A stretch of DNA of 6,548 nucleotides from NCBI GenBank assembly GCA_016210285.1, contig JACQUN010000163.1:1-6548 (forward strand), given 5' to 3'. The position numbers and the translations under genes are program-made. Below are positions 6,093 through 6,548 of the stretch, piece after piece. Under the pieces are notes generated by a model that ran no database searches, had not been told where the DNA came from, and saw only the letters and a list, made by a program, of their open reading frames with translations. This DNA is from Chloroflexota bacterium (GTDB lineage: Bacteria; Chloroflexota; Dehalococcoidia; UBA1127; JACQUN01). Within the stretch, counting starts at the first letter, position 1, and each line of letters begins with the position of its first letter.

Positions 6093-6548
6093 GTGCGCTA
6101 CGCTGAGATGGTCCCTTCCCTGGTCAGGGCGGTGGAGGAGGGTTCCCTGGGCAGGCAGTGGCAGGGCGCTCCAGAAAGACTGTTGCGGTTCCTCCACTAC
6201 AACGTCTACGCCGTTCCCTGGCGTAGCTTCGAGATCCTAGACGTCCTTCGGCGGCACACCGGTCGCTCGGACCTGGCTGGCCTGCGCGTGCTGGATTTGG
6301 GATGCGGGATCGGCACGATGGACCTCTACCTCGCCCTGGAGGGAAAGGCAGAGATGGTCGTGGGCGTGGACCGAGACCGATCCTCCTTTGGCCTCCTGGA
6401 TTCGCTCCTGCCTGCCCTCCAACCCGGAAGGATTGCGCTGGTCCAGGGCGACCTCGCCCATCCACCGGTAGCCCGCCAGGCCTTCGATGTGGTGTTGAGC
6501 TATGACAGCCTCTACTACCCCGGGCTCAGCCGCCAGGTAGCCCTGGAC
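6093..6548 (+). CDS. Class I SAM-dependent methyltransferase (methyltransferase 3), 5' part
   Basis: An open frame with no stop before the window edge encodes at least 152 residues from GTG 6093 (147 from ATG 6108). After an N-terminal cap with FLHYNVYAVPWRSFEIL (33-49) come motif I VLDLGCGIGTMDLYLA (66-81), the acidic-loop strand VVGVDRDRSS (89-98), ALVQGDLAH (115-123) and FDVVLSYDSLYYPG (131-144). These are the standard SAM-binding signatures, so I am confident of the fold. The C-terminal half, including the acceptor region, is outside the window. It starts 12 bases after the deacetylase-like gene and is likely in the same operon. The motif IV-like segment SYDSLYY resembles CYSLYY in methyltransferase 1, although motif I differs. 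The acceptor is unknown. Confidence 0.85.
   Translation, partial: MRYAEMVPSLVRAVEEGSLGRQWQGAPERLLRFLHYNVYAVPWRSFEILDVLRRHTGRSDLAGLRVLDLGCGIGTMDLYLALEGKAEMVVGVDRDRSSFGLLDSLLPALQPGRIALVQGDLAHPPVARQAFDVVLSYDSLYYPGLSRQVALD

Noticed and set aside
5100..6197. Long open frame of 365 codons on the - strand opposite the second deacetylase gene
   Set aside because: Low-information composition without family motifs. It spans the boundaries of three well-supported + strand genes, so it is a GC-driven shadow.

Overview
The window is a stretch of a surface-glycan (O-antigen, capsule or exopolysaccharide type) biosynthesis and modification cluster. Eight protein genes lie on the + strand and none is supported on the - strand. 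The DNA is mostly GC-rich, with ATG starts plus probable GTG and TTG starts and purine-rich ribosome binding sites, so a high-GC bacterium is likely. The host phylum cannot be fixed from the sequence; I see no transposase, integrase, tRNA, rRNA or CRISPR array.

Layout: (1) the 3' two-thirds of a UDP-GlcNAc 2-epimerase gene (wecB/mnaA type), whose 5' end is outside the window; (2) a short CE4/NodB-like deacetylase-fold protein with RHDID, GLHYE and VHP motifs; (3) a class I SAM methyltransferase; (4) a GT4 glycosyltransferase of the WbuB/WcaI type; (5) a second SAM methyltransferase; (6) a formyltransferase-fold protein; (7) a second, longer CE4-like protein with RHDVE, GLHYE and NTHPHHW motifs; (8) the 5' part of a third SAM methyltransferase, which runs off the window.

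Two architectures are visible. From the glycosyltransferase to the right edge the genes are tightly packed: an 8-base overlap, an 11-base gap, a 4-base ATGA overlap and a 12-base gap. This suggests one translationally coupled operon. The pair at 779-2333 is spaced more loosely and its base composition is less GC-rich by hand counts on sample lines, so it may be a later insertion between the epimerase gene and the rest.

Working model (inference): the epimerase supplies UDP-ManNAc, the GT4 enzyme adds a sugar to a growing chain or lipid-linked intermediate, and the other six genes decorate the glycan. A CE4-like enzyme beside, and translationally coupled to, a formyltransferase suggests deacetylation followed by N-formylation of an amino sugar. 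The three methyltransferases would add methyl groups, perhaps as non-reducing-end caps. No priming transferase, flippase, polymerase or exporter is visible, so those must lie outside the window.
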